A DNA stretch of 64,000 nt. Source: Paenisporosarcina sp. OV554 (GTDB taxonomy: Bacteria; Bacillota; Bacilli; Bacillales_A; Planococcaceae). The stretch spans positions 1-64,000 of the forward strand of contig NZ_QBUC01000012.1 in the NCBI RefSeq assembly GCF_003058165.1, written 5' to 3'. Positions within the stretch are counted from its first letter, which is position 1. Each line of letters starts with the position of its first letter. The notes below the pieces were generated by a model. That model had not been told where the DNA came from. It searched no databases and saw nothing but the letters and a program-made list of their open reading frames with translations. The position numbers and the translations under genes are program-made. Positions 49,175-57,904 of the stretch are shown one piece after another.

Positions 49175-50284
49175 ATGAAAATTACAGCCATTTATTTATA
49201 TGCCATTCATTTACCTCTTCACCAACCTTTTGTCATCAGTTACCAAACATATAACTTTATGCCTTCAGTTATCGTGAAAATCGAAACTGACGAAGGCATT
49301 ACGGGATATGGTGAAGCTGTGGCTGACGAACACGTGACAGGTGAAACATGGGAAAGCACATATCACATCATAAAAAATACGTTGGCTCCTGTAGTTTTGG
49401 GACATAATCCATTGGAAATCGAGAGACTCCATGATTTAATGAACAAAACCATTTATTCAGCACCTACCGCAAAAGCAGCCATCGATATTGCGTGTTATGA
49501 TATCATCGGAAAAAAATTACAGCAACCCGTCTTTCAACTCATAGGCGGTCGTTACCATGACGAGTTTTCCCTCACACACGTCCTAAGTATTGCCGAGCCT
49601 GAATTGATGGCAAATGAAGCTGCTTTACATGTTACCAAGGGCTACCAATCCTTTAAAATGAAGGTTGGAACAAATATCAAACAAGATGTTAAGCGAATTC
49701 AAGCAGTTCGTGCTCGCGTAGGCGAAGATATTGCCATTCGCGTTGATGTAAACCAAGGTTGGCAAAATAGTGCTACAACTTTAGTGGCTTTAAAGAAATT
49801 GCAAAATTGTAATCTTGATTGGATTGAACAGCCAGTGGTGGCAGATGACATCGATGGTATGGTTGAAATTAAGTCAAAATCAATAATTCCTTTAATGATT
49901 GATGAAGGCTTAAAGGGATCTCGTGAAATGCTGGAAATCATCCAAAAACGTGCTGCTGATAAAGTGAACATTAAATTAATGAAGTGTGGTGGTATTTACC
50001 CTGCAGTAAAAATGGCTCATCAAGCAGAACTCGCTGGATTAGATTGTCAAATTGGCTCAATGGTCGAATCCTCTATTGGATCAGCAGCAGGATATCATGT
50101 TGCTTTTTCCAAAAAAAATATTAGCTCGGTAGAACTAACTGGTCCATTAAAGTTCTCGAAGGATATTGGCAATTTGGCTTATGATGTCCCTTTTATACGA
50201 TTAACTGATAAGCCAGGATTAGGTATAGAAATAAATGAAGAAACACTACGTGAATTAACCGTTTATCGTGATATTGTCAGATAG
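49175..50284 (+). CDS. Dipeptide epimerase-like enolase-superfamily enzyme
   Basis: This 369-residue enolase-superfamily protein has the capping domain (about 1-125) and a barrel with the catalytic Lys pair in SFKMKVG and metal ligands in IRVDVNQGW, DWIEQPV and LMIDEGL. The second Lys is in VNIKLMKCGGI, and GSMVESSIGSAAGYH closes the site. These features fit L-Ala-D/L-Glu (dipeptide) epimerases such as YkfB. A muconate-cycloisomerase or N-succinylamino-acid racemase role is the alternative. Peptidoglycan-peptide recycling is the probable context. It is a single gene; no murein-peptide amidase is adjacent. Confidence 0.82.
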   Translation: MKITAIYLYAIHLPLHQPFVISYQTYNFMPSVIVKIETDEGITGYGEAVADEHVTGETWESTYHIIKNTLAPVVLGHNPLEIERLHDLMNKTIYSAPTAKAAIDIACYDIIGKKLQQPVFQLIGGRYHDEFSLTHVLSIAEPELMANEAALHVTKGYQSFKMKVGTNIKQDVKRIQAVRARVGEDIAIRVDVNQGWQNSATTLVALKKLQNCNLDWIEQPVVADDIDGMVEIKSKSIIPLMIDEGLKGSREMLEIIQKRAADKVNIKLMKCGGIYPAVKMAHQAELAGLDCQIGSMVESSIGSAAGYHVAFSKKNISSVELTGPLKFSKDIGNLAYDVPFIRLTDKPGLGIEINEETLRELTVYRDIVR

Positions 50285-50322
50285 CTGAAGAAAGATACAA
50301 ATTAAGAATATTAGTTTAAAGG

Positions 50323-50338
50323 CTGAGCGATCGCTCAG
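50323..50338. repeat. Perfect 16-bp palindrome
   Basis: CTGAGCGATCGCTCAG lies 38 bp after the epimerase stop and is followed by TCTGACTTTTTG. It can fold as a hairpin with a GATC loop and may serve as a weak terminator. Confidence 0.6.
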
Positions 50339-50355
50339 TCTGACTTTTTGAGCTT

Positions 50356-50430
50356 CACGTCTGAAAAAAGAGAGCTGTTGTCTGAAAAAAAGGGCTCCAC
50401 GTCTGAAAAATTTCGTTTCACGTCTGAAAA
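50356..50430. repeat. 21-bp-period tandem repeat, four units
   Basis: CACGTCTGAAAA occurs at 50356, 50398 and 50419, with the variant GTTGTCTGAAAA at 50377. The period is exactly 21 bp (two helical turns). The spacers between units differ, so only the 12-bp block is conserved. There is no start codon or coding frame of useful length. Confidence 0.85.
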
Positions 50431-50474
50431 CAGCATATCTAGATTGTGAGTCTCAAAACATTTTGATCCAGGAT

Positions 50475-50526
50475 AAAACACCTTTGAATTTAGCACTTAT
50501 GTGAGTGCTAAATTCAAAGGTGTTTT
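50475..50526 (+). terminator. Long hairpin terminator
   Basis: A perfect stem of about 22 bp (ACACCTTTGAATTTAGCACT and its complement) has a 6-base loop and flanking A/T tracts. It separates the tandem repeat from the sda control region. Confidence 0.85.
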
Positions 50527-50648
50527 AATACCTATAACTATTTGTCCAGTTTTCTATATAGAAATCTTCCTAGTTTTTTGCGGTAGGACATGATAATCTA
50601 ACTATTTCCCCAAAAAATGTTTCGACAAATTTTTCATATTTTCGAGTC

Positions 50649-50747
50649 TGTGGATAAGTTTATACACATTTCATCTGCCTTACCTTATACAATTACCTAT
50701 TGTATTCACAAGTTAATCACAATCCATCCACAGAATATTGTGGATAA
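50649..50747. promoter_or_regulatory. DnaA-box cluster upstream of sda
   Basis: Three exact matches to TTATNCACA are present: 50649-50657 (minus), 50660-50668 (plus) and 50739-50747 (minus). Near matches are GTATTCACA (50702-50710), TTAATCACA (50713-50721) and CCATCCACA (50724-50732). DnaA control of sda is established in Bacillus subtilis. Confidence 0.85.
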
Positions 50748-50799
50748 CCGAACGATTGTTCTTAACCAAACAATCTGATAGATTTAAATTACACCAAGA

Positions 50800-50828
50800 T
50801 TGCCTACCAATATATTCTTATTTATAAA
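50800..50828 (+). promoter_or_regulatory. Promoter of sda
   Basis: TTGCCT (50800-50805) and TATAAA (50823-50828) have a 17-bp spacer, about 40 bp before the ATG and downstream of the DnaA boxes. Confidence 0.65.
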
Positions 50829-50869
50829 AAAATAGAAGCAAATTTCATGAAATCGGAGGTGAATTACGT

Positions 50870-50992
50870 ATGAGTAAACTATCGACCAAACTGTTGATGG
50901 AGTCTTATATTAAAGCAAAAGACTTAAAACTTTGTCCGGATTTTATATGCCTATTAGAAAATGAAATTCGCCGACGTTCTTTGTCTATCTAA
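50870..50992 (+). CDS. sda: Sporulation checkpoint protein Sda
   Basis: This 40-residue helical-hairpin protein blocks the sporulation histidine kinase KinA when DNA replication is disturbed. The sequence follows the family closely: [18 protein letters not shown], then [21 protein letters not shown] stands about 9 nt before the ATG. The B. subtilis protein is a few residues longer at the C-terminus. The three perfect DnaA boxes upstream and the family's known regulation argue that it is expressed as a function of DnaA activity. A terminator follows. Confidence 0.93.
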   Translation: MSKLSTKLLMESYIKAKDLKLCPDFICLLENEIRRRSLSI

Positions 50993-51025
50993 CACTTCAT
51001 TGTCCATACGCCGAGCTATCTCATA

Positions 51026-51066
51026 AGAAATCCAGAAGCGAATGTAGCTACTGGATTTCTATTTTT
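51026..51066 (+). terminator. Terminator of sda (ATCCAG family)
   Basis: The stem AGAAATCCAG / CTGGATTTCT is followed by ATTTTTTT. It may also end the convergent aapP transcript. Confidence 0.8.
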
Positions 51067-51111
51067 TTATATTACATGTCCTCTATATTTGAACCGTTGC
51101 TAACAAACTTT

Positions 51112-51882
51112 TCATAAAATTTGTGATAAGAAGAGTTTTGTTCGCTCATGTTGTGGATTATCAAATAATTCACTTGGAGTTCCAATTTCTATAATTTCCC
51201 CAAAATCAAAAAGAACAATTCGATCTGCGACCTCACGAGCAAAATTCATTTCATGAGTCACGACGAGCATTGTAATCCCAGATCCTGCTAAAGTTTTAAT
51301 TACATCTAAAACTTCTTTAATCATTTCAGGATCTAATGCTGAAGTTGGTTCATCGAATAACATGATTTTAGGTTGCATGGCTAAAGCTCTAGCAATTGCT
51401 ACTCGTTGCTGTTGTCCTCCAGAAAGCTGACCTGGATATTTATGAGCTTGTTCTGGAATACCAACACGTTCTAACAACTCTAATGCAATTTTTTCTGCTT
51501 TGGCTTTTGGCCATTTACGAACCCAAATAGGTGCTAGGGTAATGTTTTTTAATATGGTCATATGAGGGAATAAGTTAAATGATTGAAAGACCATGCCTGT
51601 TTCTTTTCGAATAGCTTCGATATCAGAAATATCATTGGATAAAGGAATCCCATCAACTGTGATTTCCCCTTTTCGAATTTCTTCTAACCCGTTAACTGTT
51701 CGAATAAATGTAGATTTCCCTGATCCAGAAGGACCTAGTATAACTACAACTTCACCCTGCTTAACCTTTAATGATACATCTTTTAATACATGCAAATTTC
51801 CAAACCATTTATTCACATTATTACAAACGACTATATCTTTCCTGAGTTCCAGAGATATATCAGCGTCAAAGTTTTTAAACAT
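51112..51882 (-). CDS. aapP: General amino-acid ABC transporter ATPase AapP
   Basis: This 256-residue polar amino-acid ATPase has Walker [10 protein letters not shown], signature [16 protein letters not shown], Walker [15 protein letters not shown] and the switch VVTHEMNF. An N-terminal extension (about 15 residues) precedes the nucleotide-binding domain. It is the last gene of a J-Q-M-P operon, 31 bp after aapM. GGAGG lies about 8 nt before the ATG. It is 60-70 percent similar by eye to GlnQ at 15724 but belongs to a different system. Confidence 0.9.
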   Translation of the reverse strand: MFKNFDADISLELRKDIVVCNNVNKWFGNLHVLKDVSLKVKQGEVVVILGPSGSGKSTFIRTVNGLEEIRKGEITVDGIPLSNDISDIEAIRKETGMVFQSFNLFPHMTILKNITLAPIWVRKWPKAKAEKIALELLERVGIPEQAHKYPGQLSGGQQQRVAIARALAMQPKIMLFDEPTSALDPEMIKEVLDVIKTLAGSGITMLVVTHEMNFAREVADRIVLFDFGEIIEIGTPSELFDNPQHERTKLFLSQIL

Positions 51883-51913
51883 ACATGTCCCTCCTTAGGA
51901 TTAAAGTTCGTAT

Positions 51914-53116
51914 TTATCGCTTACCAACACCTAAAGCTACTTCCAATCTTCTGCTCGCATAGGACATCATATTGCAAAAGATAAGAAAGACGAGAGCAAC
52001 GAATAAAAATACTTCCATCTGTGTCCCTAGAAACTGAGGATTAGATATTATATTTCTTCCAATGCCCAGAATATCGGTTAAGCCTACAACAGCAACGAGG
52101 GAAGTGTCTTTAAATATTCCGATGAAAAGGCCTACGATTGCCGGGATAACTGCACGTAACGCTTGAGGTAAGATAATAAATGTCATCTTGAATGCTGTAT
52201 TTAGTCCAAGTGATTCCGCCGCTTCAAATTGTCCTCGAGGAATTGATTGCAATCCTCCACGTATGTTTTCTGCTAAGTATGCTGCAGTAAATAAAGTGAA
52301 TCCAACCATCGCTCGGATGACATTATTGATGTCTATTCCATGTCCCATAAACAACGGCAGCATCAACTGAGCAATAAACAAGATGGTAATCAAGGGAACT
52401 CCTCGAATCAATTCAATATAACCAATGCTGAACCAACGAACTATTGGTAATTTGCTTCTTCTTCCAAGCGCCAGTAGTAACCCCAGTGGAAAAGAAAAAA
52501 CGATAGCTACCAAAGATATTAGTAAAGTTAATAAAAAACCACCCCATAAATTAGTGCCAACATGATTAAATACACCAAAACCACTTAATAAAAAAACAAT
52601 GACTGGAAACATGAGAAACCAGGCGATGAGTAGTGGTTTTTTTAACTTTGGCCGGTTCTTGCCTATTACATATGCAGTCACAAGTACGACAACATTTACT
52701 AGCAACCATATACGGGTTTCTGTCATGACGAAGGGCAAACATCCTAAGATCGTATACATTCCTACCATTGCTATTGTTAAGTGGGCGACTGTTCCCTTCC
52801 ACAATCCCCATGAAAGACCCATTAGTACCGAAGAAAGCGTTAAACAAATCCATAGCCGCCAAACTTCTGCTGCCGGGTACTGACCCACTGCTAATAACCT
52901 GAAATTAGCTGAAATAACCTGCCAATCGGCACTAAAGAAAATCCATACAATCGAATTCTTCACTATCAAATAACTAATGATCCCAAATACGATCGTTAAC
53001 AGTGTGTTTTTCCAACTACTAAATAAGTTCTTCTTCAACCAGCTCACTGTATGTGTTAGTGGTTTATATGGAGCTTCTTGTGTCTGTTGAAATTCTTCAC
53101 GATTCACTTTTCTCAC
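51914..53116 (-). CDS. aapM: General amino-acid ABC transporter permease AapM
   Basis: This 400-residue permease is much longer than the ~220-residue Gln-type permeases. An N-terminal region with four to five extra helices precedes the HisMQ-type domain. That domain carries LWGGFLLTLLISLVAIVFSFPLG, the EAA loop GGLQSIPRGQFEAAESLGLN and FIILPQALRAVIPAIVG. The size and order fit AapM of the rhizobial general L-amino-acid permease. It overlaps aapQ by 4 bp. Confidence 0.9.
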   Translation of the reverse strand: MRKVNREEFQQTQEAPYKPLTHTVSWLKKNLFSSWKNTLLTIVFGIISYLIVKNSIVWIFFSADWQVISANFRLLAVGQYPAAEVWRLWICLTLSSVLMGLSWGLWKGTVAHLTIAMVGMYTILGCLPFVMTETRIWLLVNVVVLVTAYVIGKNRPKLKKPLLIAWFLMFPVIVFLLSGFGVFNHVGTNLWGGFLLTLLISLVAIVFSFPLGLLLALGRRSKLPIVRWFSIGYIELIRGVPLITILFIAQLMLPLFMGHGIDINNVIRAMVGFTLFTAAYLAENIRGGLQSIPRGQFEAAESLGLNTAFKMTFIILPQALRAVIPAIVGLFIGIFKDTSLVAVVGLTDILGIGRNIISNPQFLGTQMEVFLFVALVFLIFCNMMSYASRRLEVALGVGKR

Positions 53117-54291
53117 CTCTCTACTAGTTGCGTATATTTGTTAAATATATTCATTAAGAGTGACGTGAATAAACTCATAGATAAGTAGACTAGAATCACG
53201 ATTGATATGACTTCTACACTTTTACCTGTTTGACTTAGAACTGTAATCCCAACTCCTACTAGTTCTGGGTACGCTACCGCTGCAGCTAGACTTGAATTCT
53301 TAATTAGATTTAAATATTGATTCGTTAAAGGAGGGATAATAATCCGAATAGCCTGAGGTAAAATAACAAGTCTTAATATAGTTGGACTTTTCAAGCCTAG
53401 TGCTTTTGCTGCTTCAACTTGTCCTTTTGGTACGGCCAAAATACCTCCCCGTACAATTTCAGCAATATAGGAAGCGGTATACATGACAAGTGCTACTAAT
53501 AGTGCACCAAAACCCGGTCCAATTGTGTAACCCCCATCAAAACCTCGTCCAGCAATCACCGGAACACTAAGTAAAAGTGGCGACTGTAATGTGAAAATCC
53601 ATGTGATTACTCCCCATCCAACTAGAGAACCAAGAGCCCAGAATGACGGATATTTTCGCTGACCTGTTTCTACTTGTTTTATGATTCTAACTTTCCAAAC
53701 GATATACGATAGAAAAAGACCAACTAAAAGAGAAATGAACCATATCATGGAAGATGGCGTTAGCTCGAACCAAGGAATAACAGTCCCTCTATTACTAAAA
53801 TAAAAGAGTCCAAATGCATTTAAGCTTTTTTCTATACTGGGAAAGCTTAAAAACACAGCATAAAACCAAATGAAAATCTGAACTAACAAAGGGGTATTAC
53901 GAAAAACTTCCACATAGACAGTAGCCACTGTTTTTGCTAACCAGTTATTCGATAACCGAGAAATACCAATGATGAATCCAAGAATAGTAGCTAAAATGAT
54001 TCCAATTAAAGCGACTTTAATTGTATTTAAAATTCCTACAAGGAATGCTTTACCATAAGTATCTGTCGAAGAAAACTCTATCAACTTATCTCCTATATCA
54101 AATGACGCCATTTTACCTAAGAAATCATAACCAAAACTCATTCCCATTTGCTTTAAACTACCAAGAGCATTGGTGAAAAAGAATGCTCCTAAAAGCATAA
54201 CCAGTAAAGCAAATATAGCTTGAAGAAGAATGGGAATGACTCGTTTATCTCTCCAAAAAGGTGGTGACGTCGAAGATGAAAGTTTTTTCAC
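53113..54291 (-). CDS. aapQ: General amino-acid ABC transporter permease AapQ
   Basis: This 392-residue permease has the long AapQ-type insertion between the first helices and the conserved C-terminal part. The GILNTIKVALIGIILATILGFIIG segment, the EAA loop GGILAVPKGQVEAAKALGLK and ILPQAIRIIIPPLTNQYLNLIKNSSLAAAVAYPELV are visible. It pairs with AapM. It is preceded by a hairpin that follows the binding-protein gene. Confidence 0.9.
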   Translation of the reverse strand: MKKLSSSTSPPFWRDKRVIPILLQAIFALLVMLLGAFFFTNALGSLKQMGMSFGYDFLGKMASFDIGDKLIEFSSTDTYGKAFLVGILNTIKVALIGIILATILGFIIGISRLSNNWLAKTVATVYVEVFRNTPLLVQIFIWFYAVFLSFPSIEKSLNAFGLFYFSNRGTVIPWFELTPSSMIWFISLLVGLFLSYIVWKVRIIKQVETGQRKYPSFWALGSLVGWGVITWIFTLQSPLLLSVPVIAGRGFDGGYTIGPGFGALLVALVMYTASYIAEIVRGGILAVPKGQVEAAKALGLKSPTILRLVILPQAIRIIIPPLTNQYLNLIKNSSLAAAVAYPELVGVGITVLSQTGKSVEVISIVILVYLSMSLFTSLLMNIFNKYTQLVER

Positions 54292-54354
54292 GTATGATTC
54301 ACCTCACCGTTATTTTTCCAAAAGTAATTCTTCTTGTTTAAACTTAAAAAGAAG

Positions 54355-54391
54355 AGGCCTGCCCCCCTAGTTTGAAAAGGTATGCAGGCCT
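54355..54391 (-). terminator. Hairpin between aapJ and aapQ
   Basis: The stem AGGCCTGC / GCAGGCCT lies in the 138-bp gap after aapJ. As in the other three importers here, it probably lowers permease expression relative to the binding protein. Confidence 0.7.
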
Positions 54392-54429
54392 AAATCTATA
54401 ATCGACATTTCTACACTAAAATTAGTACT

Positions 54430-55476
54430 TTATCGGAAAGGCGGAGAATACATTAAGCCACCATTTGTCCAAAGTTCGTTTGGACCACGATCTAAATCAA
54501 ACACTGTGTCTGGGCCAAGATGGCGATTATAAACTTCGCCGTAGTTCCCCACAGCCTTAATGATCTGAACAACAAAGTCTTTTGGTAATCCCAGTTGCTC
54601 ACCAAGATCCCCTTCAACACCTAAGAAACGACGAATTTCAGGATCTTCACTATCAATGAAAGTATCTACATTGCCCTGCGTAATTCCGTACTCTTCTGCT
54701 TGTATCAATGCATATACAGTCCATGTCACTACGCCTACCCATTTCGAATCTCCGTCTTTTACGGAAGGAGCTAGCGGTTCTTTAGATAAAACCTCTGATA
54801 AGATAAAATGTTCATCTGGTTTGGCTAAAGTCGATCGACGAGAAACTAATCCAGAGCGGTCCGTAGTAAACCCATCTACACTTCCTTCTTCATAAGCAGC
54901 AATTGCTGCATCTTGACTATCAAATACAACGGGCTCATAAGTGACTCCCAATTTACGCATTTGGTCAGCCAAATTAAGTTCGGTTGTTGTGCCGGATTCA
55001 ACTGCAATTCGTGTTCCTTGTAAATCCTTTAAACTTTTAATTCCACTATCTTCACGCACCATCATCCCTTGGCCGTCATAAAACGTAACCGGTGCAAAAG
55101 CTAGTCCAACAGAAGCGTCTCGAGAAGTGGTATACGTGGTATTTCTCGCTAAAACATCAACCTCGCCCGTTTGAACAGCAATAAAACGCTCCTCTGCTGA
55201 TAAGGGTCTGTATTCAACCGCATCGGGGTCTCCAAAGATAGCTGCGGCTATCGCTTTTGTAATATCAACATCCATTCCCGAATAACTTCCATCAGATGCT
55301 ACATAACCAAAACCTGGTATATCAGCGTTAACTCCACCCACTAATTTACCTCGCTTTTTGACTATATCTAATTGTGATTTGGATTTGGTTTCTTCAGCCT
55401 TTTCTTCTGAACATCCAGCTAAGACAACCGAAAATATGAGTAAAATGCTTAATAAAGCTAATAAATGTTTTTTCAT
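54430..55476 (-). CDS. aapJ: General amino-acid-binding lipoprotein AapJ
   Basis: This 348-residue family-3 binding protein has a lipoprotein signal (LLIFSVVLAGC, lipid-modified Cys at about 22), which replaces the cleaved periplasmic signal of proteobacterial AapJ. The AapJ type is clear from VKKRGKLVGGVNADIPGFGY, LSAEERFIAVQTGEVDVLARNTT and the C-terminus NRHLGP, LDRGPNELWTNGGLMYSPPFR in outline. The ATG at 55476 is used; a TTG ten codons upstream only extends the frame. A CodY-like site with four mismatches is at 55606-55620. Broad L-amino-acid uptake is known for rhizobial Aap and inferred here. Confidence 0.92.
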   Translation of the reverse strand: MKKHLLALLSILLIFSVVLAGCSEEKAEETKSKSQLDIVKKRGKLVGGVNADIPGFGYVASDGSYSGMDVDITKAIAAAIFGDPDAVEYRPLSAEERFIAVQTGEVDVLARNTTYTTSRDASVGLAFAPVTFYDGQGMMVREDSGIKSLKDLQGTRIAVESGTTTELNLADQMRKLGVTYEPVVFDSQDAAIAAYEEGSVDGFTTDRSGLVSRRSTLAKPDEHFILSEVLSKEPLAPSVKDGDSKWVGVVTWTVYALIQAEEYGITQGNVDTFIDSEDPEIRRFLGVEGDLGEQLGLPKDFVVQIIKAVGNYGEVYNRHLGPDTVFDLDRGPNELWTNGGLMYSPPFR

Positions 55477-55509
55477 GTTTTGGTCCCAACCCCCTATTTT
55501 TTTCAAACT

Positions 55510-55965
55510 ACTATTTAAAAATACTATTTTGCTTTAATCTATCCCCCTCTAATAGACAATTTACCCTTAGTTAACTTTATGAAATAAACCCTATTAAAAT
55601 ACCAAATAATTCTGATAATTCATTCCGATACTTGAAATATAAATCTTTTAACATCAAAAGCTCATCTCTTCTTTGGCCTGTTATAGAATTGGTTTTTCAT
55701 CGAATCTCCTGTTTTCATATACTCACTATCTATTTAACATAATAGATATCCTATTTATTCATAAAACTATCGTTTTTGACTTAACGCCTCTTTTACATTA
55801 GATTTCTTTTTCAAAGTGTTTACTTCTAATCTATCTAATTGTTGGTAATAGTCTAACTGGTTTTACATAGAAACCCATTTTTAATTTAGTTTAGAATTGA
55901 CAGTTTCTTCGCTTTTGTAAATAATTCATCACTGTGAAGCACGAAGATGCAATAACTCTCTACAA
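55510..55965. other. Non-coding AT-rich gap
   Basis: About 450 bp carry the aapJ control region and the trailer of the next minus-strand operon. I see no convincing gene; short open frames are AT-rich and lack ribosome-binding sites. Confidence 0.5.
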
Positions 55966-55968
55966 CAA

Positions 55969-56002
55969 AAGGACTTACCTTCACAAACAAAGGTAAGTCC
56001 TT
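55969..56002 (-). terminator. Terminator of the ABC-exporter operon
   Basis: A perfect 13-bp stem AAGGACTTACCTT / AAGGTAAGTCCTT with an A-tract on its left follows the permease gene. Confidence 0.88.
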
Positions 56003-56013
56003 AAATATACTAG

Positions 56014-57003
56014 TTAATATACATCTCTTCGGGTAAATGTAATAAAAGCGACAAGGAGTGCAGCGATTCCCCATATCGTTAGAATAATCATTGAAAAGCC
56101 CAAGGTCATCCCTTGAATTGGGGGAGCCCCTCCACTGATATAATCCGTAATTCGAAGATTGACCATAAATAAATACTTTGCGGACTCCCAAGATGACACC
56201 ATGTTGGCTAAAATGGGACCCGAGATCAGAGTCGCTAACATAACGCCAGTTACAGCAGCCGTGCTACGTATTAAAACAGATAGCATTAACGTTATGGACC
56301 CGACAATAATTCCAACGAACCAAGCAAGACCTAATTCCATCAAAAGGTATTGCCATTGATAAATTAAGTGAACATTAGTTGTGACGAGAACGTTGCCATT
56401 TGTTGAAAATCCAGTCAGGATAGGCATCGTCCACCCGGAATAGCCAAAAACAGCACCTGAGATGAGATAAGACAATAAAGCAAGCGATAATACGATAAAA
56501 GAAACGGAAAGAATCATTGTGAGAAACTTACTCATTAAAATGCGCCATCTCTTAACAGGCCTTGTTAGGAGCATTTTAATTGTGCCACCACTTAATTCAG
56601 ATGACACCAGATCTCCTACGACCACAACAACCATTAGTGGCATTAATAAATCAATTGAATTTTCCACAAACATTCGCATAAACGTTGGGGCTCCAGGTGC
56701 TGAAGGATCCACATCATGTTCTAAGTAATATTCTTGTTCGCTAATTCTAATCAAAAAATATTTGCGTAAATCGTCTGGAATGGTACTCGAATTAAGACGG
56801 TTTTGTGTATTTACAATATCCTGTTGTAATTGTGATCTCCAGTCTGTCGTACCTAAACGTTCTTGTAAGGATTTCACTTCTTTCATTTGGGCGTAAGTAA
56901 ACAGTGCAACTAGGACGGCTACTATCGCTAAAATGATGTAAAGCCGTTTTTTTCGGACAAGCTTGATCAGCTCATTGTGCACTAAATTAATCAATTGTCT
57001 CAC
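56014..57003 (-). CDS. ABC-2-type transporter permease
   Basis: This 329-residue permease has one N-terminal helix (LYIILAIVAVLVALFTY), a large extracytoplasmic loop (about 42-110) and five C-terminal helices. The conserved cytoplasmic segment SSELSGGTIKMLLTRPVKRWRIL is characteristic of ABC-2 exporters related to bacitracin/antimicrobial-peptide and Bacillus YtrC/YhaP-like systems. It overlaps the ATPase gene by 17 bp. The exported substrate is unknown. Confidence 0.87.
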   Translation of the reverse strand: MRQLINLVHNELIKLVRKKRLYIILAIVAVLVALFTYAQMKEVKSLQERLGTTDWRSQLQQDIVNTQNRLNSSTIPDDLRKYFLIRISEQEYYLEHDVDPSAPGAPTFMRMFVENSIDLLMPLMVVVVVGDLVSSELSGGTIKMLLTRPVKRWRILMSKFLTMILSVSFIVLSLALLSYLISGAVFGYSGWTMPILTGFSTNGNVLVTTNVHLIYQWQYLLMELGLAWFVGIIVGSITLMLSVLIRSTAAVTGVMLATLISGPILANMVSSWESAKYLFMVNLRITDYISGGAPPIQGMTLGFSMIILTIWGIAALLVAFITFTRRDVY

Positions 57004-57904
57004 CTCCTGTTAACTCAATAAATAAATCTTCGAGTGTTGGAAGTTTCGTTTGGATTCCGCTAACCTTGACGCCTTCGCGAACCAATCTTTCATTTATCAA
57101 AGAGAGCTTTCCTTCATCGTAATGGGTAATTATTATTCCATCTTTTTCAAATATTATTGTTGTTTCTTCTGATAAAATTCTTCTCCCCTCAGCCAAAGGT
57201 TGAAGCTTCCAAGATACTCGCTCCTGTTCGGCTAGTAAGAGAGCCACTGAATCAACTTTAATAATTTCGCCTTTTGAAATAATGGCTACTCGATCACACA
57301 TCAATTGGATTTCACTTAGTAAATGGGAGGAAATAAGAATACTTATTTGGTCTTGTTCTGCTAAAGTCCGAATAAATTCACGCATTTCTCTTATACCCAC
57401 TGGATCAAGTCCGTTCGTTGGTTCATCTAGAATGAGAACTTTTGGTTTTCCAAGTAATGCCTGAGCAATTCCCAGACGTTGACGCATTCCTAAAGAATAG
57501 GTTTTAACTAGATCATGAATCCGGTTTTGAAGTCCCACTTGTGTGACGACTTCATTTATGCGATTTTCATTAATTTCGGGAACCATACGAGCAAACTGCT
57601 GTAAATTCTCCCAGCCAGATAAATATGGATACAGTTCAGGGTTTTCTACAATACAGCCAATTTGTTTTATGGCATTTGAAAAGTCATCAGCTAAGTTAAA
57701 ACCGCAAATAGATATTTCACCAGAAGTTGGTTTAATCAATCCAACAAGCATGCGGATAGTGGTTGTTTTCCCAGCTCCATTTGGTCCAAGGAAACCGAAA
57801 ACTTCACCTTGTTTTAGTTCAAATGAAATCTTTTTGATGATTTCTTTGTTTCTAATTTTTTTCTGAAGGTCTTTAACTACTAATGTAGATTCGAGGTTAT
57901 TCAT
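56987..57904 (-). CDS. ABC exporter ATPase (DrrA/BcrA type)
   Basis: This 305-residue ATPase has Walker A GPNGAGKTT, the Q-loop IGCIVENPELYPYLSGWENL, signature YSLGMRQRLGIAQALLG, Walker B VLILDEPTNGLDPVG and the switch SSHLLSEIQ. A C-terminal accessory domain of about 80 residues is also present. This is the pattern of ABC-2 antibiotic/lantibiotic exporters. The ATG at 57904 is chosen because AAGGAG lies about 9 nt upstream, inside the end of the SGNH gene (8-bp overlap); two earlier Met codons are unsupported. Confidence 0.9.
   Translation of the reverse strand: MNNLESTLVVKDLQKKIRNKEIIKKISFELKQGEVFGFLGPNGAGKTTTIRMLVGLIKPTSGEISICGFNLADDFSNAIKQIGCIVENPELYPYLSGWENLQQFARMVPEINENRINEVVTQVGLQNRIHDLVKTYSLGMRQRLGIAQALLGKPKVLILDEPTNGLDPVGIREMREFIRTLAEQDQISILISSHLLSEIQLMCDRVAIISKGEIIKVDSVALLLAEQERVSWKLQPLAEGRRILSEETTIIFEKDGIIITHYDEGKLSLINERLVREGVKVSGIQTKLPTLEDLFIELTGGETID

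Noticed and set aside
50356-50430. CRISPR array
   Set aside because: The conserved units are 12 bp with 9-bp spacers and there are no cas genes, so this is a short tandem repeat.
50357-50460. Open frame through the 21-bp repeat giving SEK-containing heptads
   Set aside because: There is no start codon or ribosome-binding site and the frame is closed on both sides within ~130 bp.
55886-56191. 101-codon minus-strand open frame
   Set aside because: It overlaps the permease gene in another frame and crosses the terminator; no ribosome-binding site.
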